A DNA stretch of 26,683 bases, from NCBI GenBank assembly GCA_900769345.1, contig CAAGGJ010000077.1, forward strand, positions 1-26,683, read 5' to 3'. Origin of the DNA: Bacteroidales bacterium. Its GTDB lineage: Bacteria; Bacteroidota; Bacteroidia; Bacteroidales; Muribaculaceae. Numbering within the stretch: the stretch's first letter is position 1; every line of letters begins with the position of its first letter. Positions 8,454-17,994 of this stretch are shown here, in pieces. The notes below the pieces were generated by a model. That model had not been told where the DNA came from and did not search any database. It worked only from the letters and a program-made list of their open reading frames with translations. The position numbers and the translations under genes are program-made.

Positions 8454-9872
8454 TTATTTAAGATTTGGCATATTCTCGCGGCAGATGACTTTAGGGTTAG
8501 ATGTCACCGACTTCCAGTAGGTGGCAGTATTGAGCTTATAATTGCCGTCGATAACCACTTTGCCATCGGCGAGTGAATACCAAACCATAAACCACGACCA
8601 AGTGTCGCCTTGAGCGAAGCATTTGTCGGGATTAGGTATGTTGCCACACTCCGAGAGAGCTATCATTTTTTTGCCGCGACTGATGTTGTTATTAATGAAA
8701 TCGAATTGTGCTTTCTTGGCTTCGGTATCATCGGCATAGATGTCGGTAGCCACTATGTCGACGTAATCGTTGCCGGGGTAGGCTGCCAAAGCTTCACTTT
8801 CGAATCCCTCTTCCACCTGAACGGTCCATACCCAAATGAGGTTGTTGAGTTTGTATTCGTTCACGAGTTTGTCGTAGAGCAGTTTCCAAAGTTGTTTGGT
8901 GTATTCGGTGCCTTTGTCGCCCCACCAGAACCAAGCGCCATTGGCTTGATACTTGGAGTAAGAGCCAGCAGCCTCATGCAGAGGGCGCCATATTACCGGA
9001 ATGTCGGCATCTTGAAGAAGTTTGAGATAACCGGCCACCTTGTCGATGTCGGCAAGTATATGCTTGTTTTGCCAGGTGCCTTCTTTGAGAGCTTCTCGAA
9101 TGTCGAATCCCTTGTTAGCTTGGTAGGTGTAGTCGGCAATCGGGGCATCTTGAGTGGGAGGTACAAGCCAATGCCACATGTAGCTCACCAAACCATTGTT
9201 TTGCCATTGAGTTTGTGCCGGAGTGATGTTTGAATAGTCAATCCAGTTGGCAGGTGAGTAGGCGAGATGAATAAAATCGTAGCCTGTGAGAGCCGGATGC
9301 TTGCCCGTGATGCTATAAATCAAGTCGGAGAAGTCGTTGTTGTTGCTCACGTTAGCCATAGCACCGCTGAGAGTGGTTTTGCCATATTGCGATATGAGAT
9401 ATTCATACACTTTCTTGGTTGTGGCAGATGCATTGGCATTGGTGAGTTCTTCGAAATCTGATGTCTTGATGGGGTCGGGGGTCTTGAAAGTGATTGTAAG
9501 AGCTTCGGCTTTCACCGTATTGTCGTCCTTGCGCACGATAGAGCCTTTGGGTAGGCTTACGGTGTAACTGTTGCCTTCTTCAAGCGTTAGACCTATGGTA
9601 AGAATCTTGTTGCTTGCCGAGGGTACCACCACTTTGCCGTTGATGGTGATATTGGCGTTACCGGCCACAGCTATTGGGTGCGAATACTCGATGATAAGAG
9701 TCGAAGTAGAAGTAGGCACTTCATCGCCATTGCTAATCGACTGTTTTACCACAGTGAGAGGCACCGTAGGCTTAGGATCGGGGTCGGGGCCATCGTTATC
9801 GCTTCCACAAGCGATTAACAAGGCGGCGCATAGCGTAAGCAACGATATAAGAGTGAATCTGAATTGTTTCAT
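8454..9872 (-). CDS. GH26 endo-beta-mannanase with N-terminal Ig-like domain, surface lipoprotein
   Basis: 472 aa. The signal ends in LIAC with lipidated Cys22, followed by GSDNDGPDPDP, an acidic stretch typical of Bacteroidetes lipoproteins exported to the cell surface. Residues about 38-132 form a Big_5-like (SbsA-type) Ig domain; residues about 150-470 are the GH26 barrel with acid/base E300 in IWRPLHEAAGS and nucleophile E408 in MIALSECG. It has a longer insertion between the catalytic histidine and the WFWWG motif than the second GH26 of the locus. The two GH26 enzymes therefore look like a surface/periplasm pair, as in the Bacteroides ovatus galactomannan PUL. It is preceded by an intra-operon hairpin at 9912-9947. 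Confidence 0.93.
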   Translation of the reverse strand: MKQFRFTLISLLTLCAALLIACGSDNDGPDPDPKPTVPLTVVKQSISNGDEVPTSTSTLIIEYSHPIAVAGNANITINGKVVVPSASNKILTIGLTLEEGNSYTVSLPKGSIVRKDDNTVKAEALTITFKTPDPIKTSDFEELTNANASATTKKVYEYLISQYGKTTLSGAMANVSNNNDFSDLIYSITGKHPALTGYDFIHLAYSPANWIDYSNITPAQTQWQNNGLVSYMWHWLVPPTQDAPIADYTYQANKGFDIREALKEGTWQNKHILADIDKVAGYLKLLQDADIPVIWRPLHEAAGSYSKYQANGAWFWWGDKGTEYTKQLWKLLYDKLVNEYKLNNLIWVWTVQVEEGFESEALAAYPGNDYVDIVATDIYADDTEAKKAQFDFINNNISRGKKMIALSECGNIPNPDKCFAQGDTWSWFMVWYSLADGKVVIDGNYKLNTATYWKSVTSNPKVICRENMPNLK

Positions 9873-9911
9873 AAACTATTTGTGTTGTAACTGACAGGTT
9901 TTTAATTAATA

Positions 9912-9947
9912 AAGGGGCATCAATGGTGAAGGCAATCGATGCCCCTT
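9912..9947 (-). terminator. Intra-operon hairpin between the SGBP and GH26 genes
   Basis: A perfect 10-bp inverted repeat (9912-9921 with 9938-9947, core GGGGCATC) lies in the 125-bp gap between two genes of the same strand. Read on the - strand it is preceded by TTTTTGTA and followed by an AT-rich stretch but not a long U-run. It could be a partial terminator or an mRNA end-stabilising stem that lets the SusC/SusD/SGBP part accumulate above the downstream enzymes. The structure is seen; the function is inferred. Confidence 0.7.
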
Positions 9948-9997
9948 ACAAAAATACTAAAAACCAACCTTTTGATACCTAAAAAACACCTATTATG

Positions 9998-11821
9998 CTA
10001 TTTGATTGCTATCTTTGAGACTGTGAGCCAGCATCCGTTTAGCACCATACCGGTGGATTTGAGAGCTGTGACGTCGGCAGCATTCACTTCCATGGCAAAT
10101 TCCGAAGAATCAGCAGCCATACCTATGCATTGCCATTGCGGATCTACAATGTTGTTGTAGCTCAGAGCTGTCCACGAGCCGTCCATAGGCTTAAGTTGCC
10201 AATAAGAGCTGGTGAGGTCGAGAGTATAGTAGAAATAGATTTTCGAACCGTCCTTGATGTTGGCAAATTTGTCGGCAGTGAGTTGCAGATTGTTGCCCCA
10301 TCCGCCGTCGAACACGAGGGTGCCTTCCCAGATGGTTTGCGGGCCATCGGCACTTTCCCATTCCATCGATTGGATAGTGAGGTTGCAGCCTTGGAATGCC
10401 CAGCCTTGGTCGTAAAGCATATCCACATCGGCTTGAGAGATGACCAGAGTGATAGAATTTTGACCTTCAGCCATTTCTACTATGTTGCTCGACAATCCAC
10501 CGAGGGCAGTGTTCCAATCGCTGCGATACACCGGCTTCAATTGCCACCATGTGTAATTAGTGTCTTCGGCAAAGTTGATGGTAAGTTTGCCCGGACCCTT
10601 AATGGTGCTTGAGAATGCATCCCATATCGAAGCATCCTTATCCTTGGCTACTTCGAGGTTGTTAGCCCAATTGCCGAGACTCAAATTACCGGTCCAGAAC
10701 ACATTGCCCATCTTCATCATCGACATTGTTTCGGTTTCTACCGATATATTGGCATTTTGTACGAGAACAATTTTGCCGTCGACCATGCTTTCGGGAGCAT
10801 TGAATTCGATAGTGGCACCGTGGTTGAGCACCGAGAAGCCTTCGCCCGGCAGCAATACTGCTCCGCCCGGTATTTCCATACGGCTAACACGGTTGAGAAG
10901 TTCGCCGGTGATAGTAATCTTGTCGCCGACCTTGATTTTAGCGGTTGGAGTGACCTTGCTGATGCTGATGGTGGGGTATTTGATGTCATCGGTAGAGATA
11001 GTGCTACCCGAGAATAGCTTCAAGGTGATGGCGCCGCTGCAAGTTTCGGCAGGAACGGTGGTAGTAATCTTGGTTCCGTCCTCGTTGACTGTAAATGTGT
11101 CGTCGGCAATCTCGCCGGGGTAGATAACTTGCTCTATGAGTTGCAAATTGGTGCCGGTGATAATGATTTGGTCGCCGGTGTCGACGCTCACCTTATCCAT
11201 TGAGATGAATGAAGCCGATTCGATGGTGAGCGGAGTTTCGTATTCGATCAAGTTGGGTACTTCAGCGCCGTCGCTGAAGGTTATTTTGCCGCTTACTGCA
11301 GCCTTAGGCACCTCTATTTGCAATTCCTTGCGCGAAGCCGACTTGAAGTCGACGGCTTCTACCACTACACCTTCGGCAAAGGTTACGGTGGCGATGTTGT
11401 AGACATAATCGCCCGTAACGGTGATAATATCGCCTGCCTTAACATTAGTAGGACTTACGTTGTCGACGGTAATGGGCTCTTGGAACGAAATGATAGATTT
11501 CGATACCTTTTCACCACCGGGATACACTATCTTGATGTGTCCCGGAATAGCCTCTTGAGGTACTTCCACTTCTATGAGATTGTCGCTCTTCGATGCAAAT
11601 TGAGTGACCTCAACATTGTCGGGGAACACCACCTTGGTCACTTTGCTAAGGTCGGTGCCGATAATCTTTATGGTGTTGCCACGCAATACCGGGCATGGCC
11701 CGAACGAGTTCAATGCCACGCAGTTCACATCGTCGTCTTCGCACGAAGTGCATGTGAGCATTGCTCCTATCGCCAATAAGACGATAAGCATTATGTGCTG
11801 TATTTTTGCTATGGTTTTCAT
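9998..11821 (-). CDS. Surface glycan-binding lipoprotein with IPT/TIG repeats and duplicated C-terminal module
   Basis: 607 aa lipoprotein: the signal ends CTSC with Cys27 and is followed by EDDD, a surface-export type sequence. Four IPT/TIG-like beta domains follow (about 37-113, 116-195, 198-288, 288-362), each with a G(D/N)xIxIxG core. The C-terminal 235 residues consist of two similar modules, about 373-490 and 495-607, sharing NWANNLEV/GWGNNLQL, WQLKP (426-430 and 541-545) and GWAFQGCNLTI/GMVLNGCWLTV. These modules are likely the carbohydrate-binding part, with exposed tryptophans. Its place straight after SusC, SusD and another SGBP fits an outer-membrane mannan-capture role. I do not recognise a named CBM family for the modules. 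Confidence 0.88.
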   Translation of the reverse strand: MKTIAKIQHIMLIVLLAIGAMLTCTSCEDDDVNCVALNSFGPCPVLRGNTIKIIGTDLSKVTKVVFPDNVEVTQFASKSDNLIEVEVPQEAIPGHIKIVYPGGEKVSKSIISFQEPITVDNVSPTNVKAGDIITVTGDYVYNIATVTFAEGVVVEAVDFKSASRKELQIEVPKAAVSGKITFSDGAEVPNLIEYETPLTIESASFISMDKVSVDTGDQIIITGTNLQLIEQVIYPGEIADDTFTVNEDGTKITTTVPAETCSGAITLKLFSGSTISTDDIKYPTISISKVTPTAKIKVGDKITITGELLNRVSRMEIPGGAVLLPGEGFSVLNHGATIEFNAPESMVDGKIVLVQNANISVETETMSMMKMGNVFWTGNLSLGNWANNLEVAKDKDASIWDAFSSTIKGPGKLTINFAEDTNYTWWQLKPVYRSDWNTALGGLSSNIVEMAEGQNSITLVISQADVDMLYDQGWAFQGCNLTIQSMEWESADGPQTIWEGTLVFDGGWGNNLQLTADKFANIKDGSKIYFYYTLDLTSSYWQLKPMDGSWTALSYNNIVDPQWQCIGMAADSSEFAMEVNAADVTALKSTGMVLNGCWLTVSKIAIK

Positions 11822-11851
11822 TGTTTTTTCTGTTTTTTGGGGGGATTGAGA

Positions 11852-13084
11852 TTACTCGGTAGGTACAATTCTGAAGTTGTCGAACCATATTTCCACAGGT
11901 GCGTTACCATCGGCATCACCGAACATCTGAATGTTGAGGTCGGTGTATTGGCTGATATCGCCTATGGTAAGGTCGGTAGCCGATTCATCTTTATTGTATT
12001 TGAATTCGGTGAGAGGAATCGTCACAGTGACCCAGCCATTAGTCTTGGCATTAACCTTTTCGGCCGAGGCGGTGAGGTAAGGCTTCCAGTGGCATTGAGC
12101 ATAGTTATCGTCGGGCGAGATGGCGCCGCCTTCTTGGTATTTTTGGAACCAAATGAGTAGCGGGCAGTCTTCCCAATTGATGATATTGCACTCAAATTTT
12201 AGAGCCAACTTAGTGATGTCGCCGGTAGCGATAGGCTTGTTGCCCTTGCTTGCTGATGCCCAATAGCCCCACATAAGTTTGTCGGTCCAGTTCCATGCGC
12301 CATTGTTTTCGCAGTAGAACTTCATGTAAAGGCCGTCAACGCCATCGGCATCGGTGACGCCTGCTGCCGGGTAGCCCCATGGGTTAAGGTAACCGTCGTC
12401 GAAACTTGTGATGAGGCCTGTGGTGTCTTTATACTTGTGGTTGTATCGACTTGTACCATACATCGATTTCACCTTCAAGTAACCTTCGGTCACGCCTTCG
12501 GGTACTATTACGCTCATTTCGGTCTTGCTGTAGCTTAGTGGAGATACCTCGATGTCGCCTGCCGAGCCGGGGAATATCACTTTCACATCATTTTCGGTGC
12601 CGATGAAGTAGTCGCCCACAATGTTGAGCACATCGCCGGCCTTGCAATATTCGCAAGAGATGGAAATAATCGACGGATTAGGCACAATAACTTTGAAATC
12701 GTAGGTCACTTCGATGCCCTTGCCGGTGATGAAACGCACTTGGTTGGTTACGTTTTCGGGGTCGGAGAGTACATTAGGTACGTCGACTATAATCGAAGTG
12801 CTGGTGACGTAGGCAGGATTGAGTTTTGCCTTTTGATCGTTGAACCACACCTGCTGCACATCGCCCAGATTGTGGCCAATAAAAGCTATGCGATCACCCA
12901 TATTAGCTGCCACAAGCAGAGAATCGCTCTGTTTAGGTTCGCACACGCGCACATATTCTATCACGGGAGTCTTGCCTGCATCTTCCTCGGCATCGGTTTC
13001 GCTGCACGAAGTGAAGGTGGCGCTTGCAAGACATAGTGCCGATAGCAATAATGATTTTATAGTAGTTTTCATTGTAAATTTCAT
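11852..13084 (-). CDS. Surface glycan-binding protein (SGBP-B type), IPT/TIG lipoprotein
   Basis: 410 aa from the start chosen here. An in-frame ATG at 13123 lies inside susD and would put 13 non-signal residues in front; the ATG at 13084, 13 bp after the susD stop, gives a normal type II signal (MKFTMKTTIKS...TFTSC, Cys27) followed by SETDAEED. The ATG at 13072 is also possible. IPT/TIG-like domains occupy about 38-215 and a C-terminal beta-sandwich about 220-410, ending in EIWFDNFRIVPTE; this plan matches the SGBP_B family that follows SusD in many PULs. It contains many tryptophans (PWGY, GAWNWTDKLMWGYW) suited to glycan stacking. It is predicted to act at the cell surface with SusC/SusD. 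Confidence 0.88.
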   Translation of the reverse strand: MKFTMKTTIKSLLLSALCLASATFTSCSETDAEEDAGKTPVIEYVRVCEPKQSDSLLVAANMGDRIAFIGHNLGDVQQVWFNDQKAKLNPAYVTSTSIIVDVPNVLSDPENVTNQVRFITGKGIEVTYDFKVIVPNPSIISISCEYCKAGDVLNIVGDYFIGTENDVKVIFPGSAGDIEVSPLSYSKTEMSVIVPEGVTEGYLKVKSMYGTSRYNHKYKDTTGLITSFDDGYLNPWGYPAAGVTDADGVDGLYMKFYCENNGAWNWTDKLMWGYWASASKGNKPIATGDITKLALKFECNIINWEDCPLLIWFQKYQEGGAISPDDNYAQCHWKPYLTASAEKVNAKTNGWVTVTIPLTEFKYNKDESATDLTIGDISQYTDLNIQMFGDADGNAPVEIWFDNFRIVPTE

Positions 13085-13097
13085 GATTTTGAGTTGA

Positions 13098-14768
13098 TTA
13101 GAATTCGTAGTCGACGGGAGCATCGGTAAGCTGAGGTGAGTTGGTCAACGCAGCTGCCGGGATAGGCAATTCGAAGCACGACAAGGGGAGGATAATCTCG
13201 TTGTCGTTTTCGAGTGCCATAGTGTAGTTGTCGAGGTTGTTCATACCGGCATCGGTGTTCGGTGTGCCGTCCTTGACCATATATACCATATTGCGGTTGT
13301 AACCATTGTTGCTGTTAAGATAATCGAGGGCAAATTGGCGACCTTCGCGGTAAGCAAGGCGCTGAATATCGAACCAAGTGTTGGCTTCGAAAGCAAATTC
13401 GCGGCGACGCTCTTTGAGCAAGTTCTCATATGTGAGCGGAGATCCGATGGTGCCAAGACCTGCGCGTTCGCGCACGTTGTCGATAGCCTTGATGGCAGCC
13501 TCGTTGGTAGTAGATGTGGCAGTGCCCATTAGAGCCTCGGCATAGAGCATATACACATCGGAGAGTCGAAGTATGTAGATATTGTTGGCTGCATCCTGAC
13601 TTGGGCCCACCTGATTGTTGCAGTCGGCCGATTTTCCGAGGATATATTTGCGAATGTGTGAGTTGAGCGGAATTCTTTCTTTGTCGACGGTTCCGTCGGC
13701 TGCATAGTGAACGATTTTGTAGGTGTAACCGCCATCAGCCACGCAGATATTGGGATAATAGTCGTTAAGAGTCATAAAGGTGTGATAACGACGCTTGTCC
13801 TGCTTGTCGAAGAGCTTTTGAAGTCCGATTGTCGGACCTTTGCCATCGCCCCAAGAGCCGTCGGCAATGTTGGTGCGCGACCAGGCCACAGTGCGAGGGT
13901 TGCCGTAGCCGTAACCATATACCATACACTGAATGGCGAACAAAGATTCGGGACCGTTGTTGGCTTCGGGATAGAATAGAGAGCCGTAGTCGAGATCTTT
14001 AGGCTGAGTTTTGATTCCGTCCATCACTTGCTTGCAGTGGTTGGCTGCGCTGGCATAGAGTGCTTGGCGATCGTAACCGTAGTCGGTGTGCGAAGCCATG
14101 GTCACTTCGAGTTTTGCCAGCATGCCGAGGGCTGTCCACTTGGTTACGCGACCGGCTTCGGCGTCACTATCCTTGAGCACACCGGCTGCAAATTCGAGGT
14201 CGTTCTTAATAAATTCGTAGACGCTCTTTTGAGTGTTGCGAGGCACTTGTATGTTGCCCGAACCTATCATATCGGAGTTGTTGACGATGATAGGAACGTT
14301 TTGCCAAGTTTCGGCGAGGAGGTAATATACTATACCGCGCACGCAGCGAGCTTCGGCAAGACCTTGCTGTATGTCTTTTTCGCTCACGCCGTTTTTGGCT
14401 GCCGATTCCGGCATATCGTTGATAACGGTGTTGGCAAGAGCCACGATGTTATACAAGCCCTTCCAACCTTCGTTGAGATAGGGGTTACCATTGGTGTAAG
14501 TGCCGTAGAACCACTGACCTTCTTGGTCGTAGGTGTAGTACATATCGCCCACGAGTTCGTCGAGCTTCCATTGGAAGTTTTGGGTGAAATTATACCATTG
14601 GTAGCAGCCGTAGAGTGAGCGAGTGTTGGCTCTAACCATTTCGGCGCTGGTGTAATAGTTGTCGCGCACAAGTGAGTCTTGCGGATCGACTGTCAAGAAG
14701 TCGTTGCAGCTTGTAGCTGTGAGCAGCAGTGCAGCCGACAATATTGTATTTTTTATATGATTGTTCAT
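13098..14768 (-). CDS. susD: SusD/RagB-family glycan-binding lipoprotein
   Basis: 556 aa outer-membrane lipoprotein with lipobox TATSC, lipidated Cys21, followed by NDFLTVDPQDS, which is the classic SusD start. The body has the tetratricopeptide-based SusD fold signatures, including the ERRREFAFE..TWFDIQRL block at 453-470 and a C-terminal region with the usual LP.P..AL.NSPQL pattern. It forms the lid of the SusC transporter and delivers oligosaccharides to it. It begins 31 bp after susC, the invariant order of the pair. Ligand specificity is inferred from the mannan-type enzymes nearby. Confidence 0.96.
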   Translation of the reverse strand: MNNHIKNTILSAALLLTATSCNDFLTVDPQDSLVRDNYYTSAEMVRANTRSLYGCYQWYNFTQNFQWKLDELVGDMYYTYDQEGQWFYGTYTNGNPYLNEGWKGLYNIVALANTVINDMPESAAKNGVSEKDIQQGLAEARCVRGIVYYLLAETWQNVPIIVNNSDMIGSGNIQVPRNTQKSVYEFIKNDLEFAAGVLKDSDAEAGRVTKWTALGMLAKLEVTMASHTDYGYDRQALYASAANHCKQVMDGIKTQPKDLDYGSLFYPEANNGPESLFAIQCMVYGYGYGNPRTVAWSRTNIADGSWGDGKGPTIGLQKLFDKQDKRRYHTFMTLNDYYPNICVADGGYTYKIVHYAADGTVDKERIPLNSHIRKYILGKSADCNNQVGPSQDAANNIYILRLSDVYMLYAEALMGTATSTTNEAAIKAIDNVRERAGLGTIGSPLTYENLLKERRREFAFEANTWFDIQRLAYREGRQFALDYLNSNNGYNRNMVYMVKDGTPNTDAGMNNLDNYTMALENDNEIILPLSCFELPIPAAALTNSPQLTDAPVDYEF

Positions 14769-14799
14769 CGTATTACTGTTTTTTTACTTCGTGAAAAGG

Positions 14800-17700
14800 T
14801 TAGAAACTCAAGTTCAAGCCAAGTGTATAGGTGCGAGGAGTAGGATATCGACCCATATCGATGTTTTGGCGAAGAGCACTCTGGTTGAAGGCACCTATTT
14901 CGGGGTCATAACCTGAGTAATTAGTAAATGTGTAGAGATTCTGAACATTGAAGTAGACTCTTGCAGAGGCTATGTTAGCCTTCTTCAATATGCTCGAAGG
15001 CACATGATATGATAGAGCCACATTCTGAATGCGCAGGTAGCTGCCGTCCTCTATCCAGCGGTCGCTCATGCGGTTGTTGCGGTTGCCGTCGAGAGAGCTG
15101 AATCGAGGTAATTCGGCATCGGGGTTAGAGAGGTAGGCTTCGCCGGCCTCGTTTAGAGCAGCGCGAGCGCGTGAGAGCACGGTAACGGCTTGGTTATCCC
15201 AAATGCTGTTCATTGCTTCGGTTTTGTAGCGAGCAAAGTTGAGGATATCGCCGCCAACAGCGCCCACCAATCCTATCGAGAGGTCGAAATCGCGATAAGT
15301 GAAAGTGTTGGTGAAACCGAAAGTAAAGTCGGGGTTCGGGTCGCCTATTATGGTCTGGTCGTTTTCGTCGATTACGCCGTCGGGCACACCATCGGGACCG
15401 CTGATGTCCTTAAACTTGATGTCGCCGGGGTATACGCCGGTCACCTTGTCGATGCGGTTGCGTCCGCTGCCGTCGTTCACTTGCACAGGTGAGTTGAGAA
15501 TGTCTTGCTCGTCGGTGAAGAGTCGATCCACCTGATAGCCGTAGAACACGCCCATAGGTTGGCCGGCCTTAATCATTGTAGCAGTTTGGAATTCCGACCA
15601 CCAGTCGAGCTTGCCATACATTATTTGGCTTTCGTCGTTAAGTGCCACCACCTTGTTCTTGTTGTGAGAGAGGGTGAGGTTAGATGTCCAAGTGAAGTTT
15701 TTAGTTATGATGTTGCGAGTAACGAGCGAGATGTCGATACCGGTGTTTTCGGTCTTACCGATGTTAGCATAAGGAGCTTGTAGATAGTTCCATTCTGCGC
15801 CACCGAGGTAAGATGGAATAAGCATTTGAAGCAGAAGGTCCTTGGTTTGCTTCTTGTAGACGTCGACGGTGAGTTCGATGCGGCTGTTGAGTGCAGCGAA
15901 GTCGATACCGGCGTTGTATTGTTCTGAAGCTTCCCACTTGAGGTTGGGGTTAGGAATGTTCTTGAGGTAGTAACCTGTGCCCAGCGGAGTGTTGTAGCTT
16001 TGCATAGCCGAGCCGTAGAGGTAGGTGCTGATATTGGCATTACCCACTTGACCGTAGCCTAAGCGAACCTTCAAGTTGGATAGCCAGTTGACGTTGCGCA
16101 AGAAACTTTCTTGTGAAGCACGCCAAGCGAGAGCTACCGATGGGAAGTATCCCCACTTGTTTTGTGGCCCGAATTTCGAAGAACCGTCGGCACGCATGGT
16201 GAAAGTGGCGAGGTATCGGTTGTCGAAGCCGTAATTAACACGACCAAACACTGAAGCTTGAGTAGCGCGGTCTTTATTGCCATTGTTTTGCACAAAGTCG
16301 CCGTCGCCGGTCATCACGAAGATGTTGTCGGTGGTCATGTTCTTCTTTTGGAGCGAGATGTTTTCCCACCCTGATTCTTGAGCCTCGAAACCTGCCATTA
16401 CCGAGAGGTCGTGAACTTTATTGAACTGTTGAGTGTAGGTGATATAGTCCTTTTGTACCCAGAAGTAAGAGTGGTCCTCCTTTTGATACATTTGGTTGAT
16501 GGTGTTTTCGATTACGCCGAAGTGGTAGCGAGGCACATAAGCCTTATTCATATTGCTTGAAGAGTCGTAACCGTATTCGGCGCGGAAATTGAAGTGCTTC
16601 AAGAAGTCGACGCTCATATAGAAGTTGCCCATAATGCGTTCGCGAAGCAGGGTGTTGTTTTTCTGCAAAGCGAGAGCTACGGGGTTCCACGAAGAAGAAC
16701 CGTTTACGTTGGTAGGGCCGGCGAAATTGCCGTCGAAGTCGTAGACAGGCACATCGGGTTGCATGGTCATGGCTTGCATGATGATACCGTCAGAGCCATC
16801 GTTAAGCGTAATCTTCTCGTTGGTGCGAGTGTAGGCGAGTTGCCCACCGAGTTTGAGCCAAGGAGTCATCTGTGCATCGGCAGAGAATCGGCCGTTGAAA
16901 CGCGAGAAGTCGGAACCGATGATGATACCGTCTTGATTCATCCATCCGCCCGAAGCAGCGAAAGTAACCTTCTCGGTACCGCCCGAAATGCTCAATTGGT
17001 GGCTTTGCATAAATGCAGTGCGGAATATTTCGTCTTGCCAGTCGGTGCCTTTACCCAAGATTGATGGGTCGCGGTAGGCATTGTTGATGTTTTGACCGGT
17101 GATGAAGCCGTCTTCCATAAGTTGACCTTGATATTGGGCATATTCCTGAAGGTTCATCATCTCGAGGCGCTTGGCAGTCTGTTGCCAAGCCACATAACCG
17201 TCGTAGGTGACGTTAGTGTGACCGGCTTTACCGCGACGAGTGGTGACGATAACCACACCATTGGCACCTGCGGCACCATATATGGCACAAGCCGATGCAT
17301 CTTTGAGCACATCGATGCTCACAATATCGCTTGGAGCGATGGCAGCCAAAGGGTTAACCTTGTTTTGACCATTAGAGCCACCGGCCCAGTCGAAACCACC
17401 GATTTCACCACCAGCTCCCGACATTTGCACACCATCGATTACATAAAGAGGTTCGTTGGAGTTGTTGATAGAGCTTGCGCCACGAATTCGGATAGAAGTG
17501 GCACCACCCGGGGCACCAGTGTTTTGTGTCACTTGCACACCTGCCACCTTGCCTTGCAGCATTTGGTCGGCATTAGTTACAATCGACTCTTTCATTTGGT
17601 CGGCGGTAAGCGAGGCTACCGAACCGGTGATGTCGACGCGGCGCGAGGTACCATAGCCCACTACTACCACTTCATCGAGAGAGATGTCGCCATCTTGCAT

Positions 17701-17994
17701 GGTTATTGTAACTTCCGTTCTGCCTGCAAGCTTCACTTCTTGTGTCTGCATGCCGACATAAGTTACTACTAATGTAGATTTGGTACTTGCTACCTTCAGT
17801 GTGAATTTGCCATCGAGGTCGGTAGCCGTACCACCCAACTGCGAACCTTTTTCGCGCACTGTGGCGCCGATAATAGGTTCGCCCGACGAATCAAGGACTA
17901 CACCTTGGATAGATGTCTGAGCTGCCATACTTGTCGCAAACAGAATGAAACAAGTCATAAGCATTGCTCTAAAGCCCATAAATTTTCTTGTCAT
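14800..17994 (-). CDS. susC: SusC/RagA-family TonB-dependent outer-membrane transporter
   Basis: 1064 aa. A signal peptide ends at about residue 25 (SMAA-QT), followed by a carboxypeptidase-D-regulatory-like domain (about 26-100), the SusC signature DEVVVVGYG (107-115), a plug domain (about 118-260) with the IRGASSINNSNEPLYVIDG block, and a 22-strand barrel ending in aromatic LGLNLSF. No N-terminal STN domain is present, so signalling through an anti-sigma factor is not expected. It imports mannan oligosaccharides with the SusD lid. A candidate promoter lies about 110 bp upstream, so it may head its own transcript. Confidence 0.97.
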   Translation of the reverse strand: MTRKFMGFRAMLMTCFILFATSMAAQTSIQGVVLDSSGEPIIGATVREKGSQLGGTATDLDGKFTLKVASTKSTLVVTYVGMQTQEVKLAGRTEVTITMQDGDISLDEVVVVGYGTSRRVDITGSVASLTADQMKESIVTNADQMLQGKVAGVQVTQNTGAPGGATSIRIRGASSINNSNEPLYVIDGVQMSGAGGEIGGFDWAGGSNGQNKVNPLAAIAPSDIVSIDVLKDASACAIYGAAGANGVVIVTTRRGKAGHTNVTYDGYVAWQQTAKRLEMMNLQEYAQYQGQLMEDGFITGQNINNAYRDPSILGKGTDWQDEIFRTAFMQSHQLSISGGTEKVTFAASGGWMNQDGIIIGSDFSRFNGRFSADAQMTPWLKLGGQLAYTRTNEKITLNDGSDGIIMQAMTMQPDVPVYDFDGNFAGPTNVNGSSSWNPVALALQKNNTLLRERIMGNFYMSVDFLKHFNFRAEYGYDSSSNMNKAYVPRYHFGVIENTINQMYQKEDHSYFWVQKDYITYTQQFNKVHDLSVMAGFEAQESGWENISLQKKNMTTDNIFVMTGDGDFVQNNGNKDRATQASVFGRVNYGFDNRYLATFTMRADGSSKFGPQNKWGYFPSVALAWRASQESFLRNVNWLSNLKVRLGYGQVGNANISTYLYGSAMQSYNTPLGTGYYLKNIPNPNLKWEASEQYNAGIDFAALNSRIELTVDVYKKQTKDLLLQMLIPSYLGGAEWNYLQAPYANIGKTENTGIDISLVTRNIITKNFTWTSNLTLSHNKNKVVALNDESQIMYGKLDWWSEFQTATMIKAGQPMGVFYGYQVDRLFTDEQDILNSPVQVNDGSGRNRIDKVTGVYPGDIKFKDISGPDGVPDGVIDENDQTIIGDPNPDFTFGFTNTFTYRDFDLSIGLVGAVGGDILNFARYKTEAMNSIWDNQAVTVLSRARAALNEAGEAYLSNPDAELPRFSSLDGNRNNRMSDRWIEDGSYLRIQNVALSYHVPSSILKKANIASARVYFNVQNLYTFTNYSGYDPEIGAFNQSALRQNIDMGRYPTPRTYTLGLNLSF

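Noticed and set aside
8610..9233. 207-codon open frame on the + strand
   Set aside because: It lies opposite the GH26 catalytic domain; long antisense frames are expected from the codon bias here.
13085..13123. Upstream ATG for the SGBP-B-type gene
   Set aside because: It lies inside susD and would bury the type II signal peptide behind 13 polar residues; the ATG at 13084 gives a normal lipoprotein signal.
17092..17772. 226-codon open frame on the + strand
   Set aside because: It lies opposite the susC plug domain and has no supporting motif.
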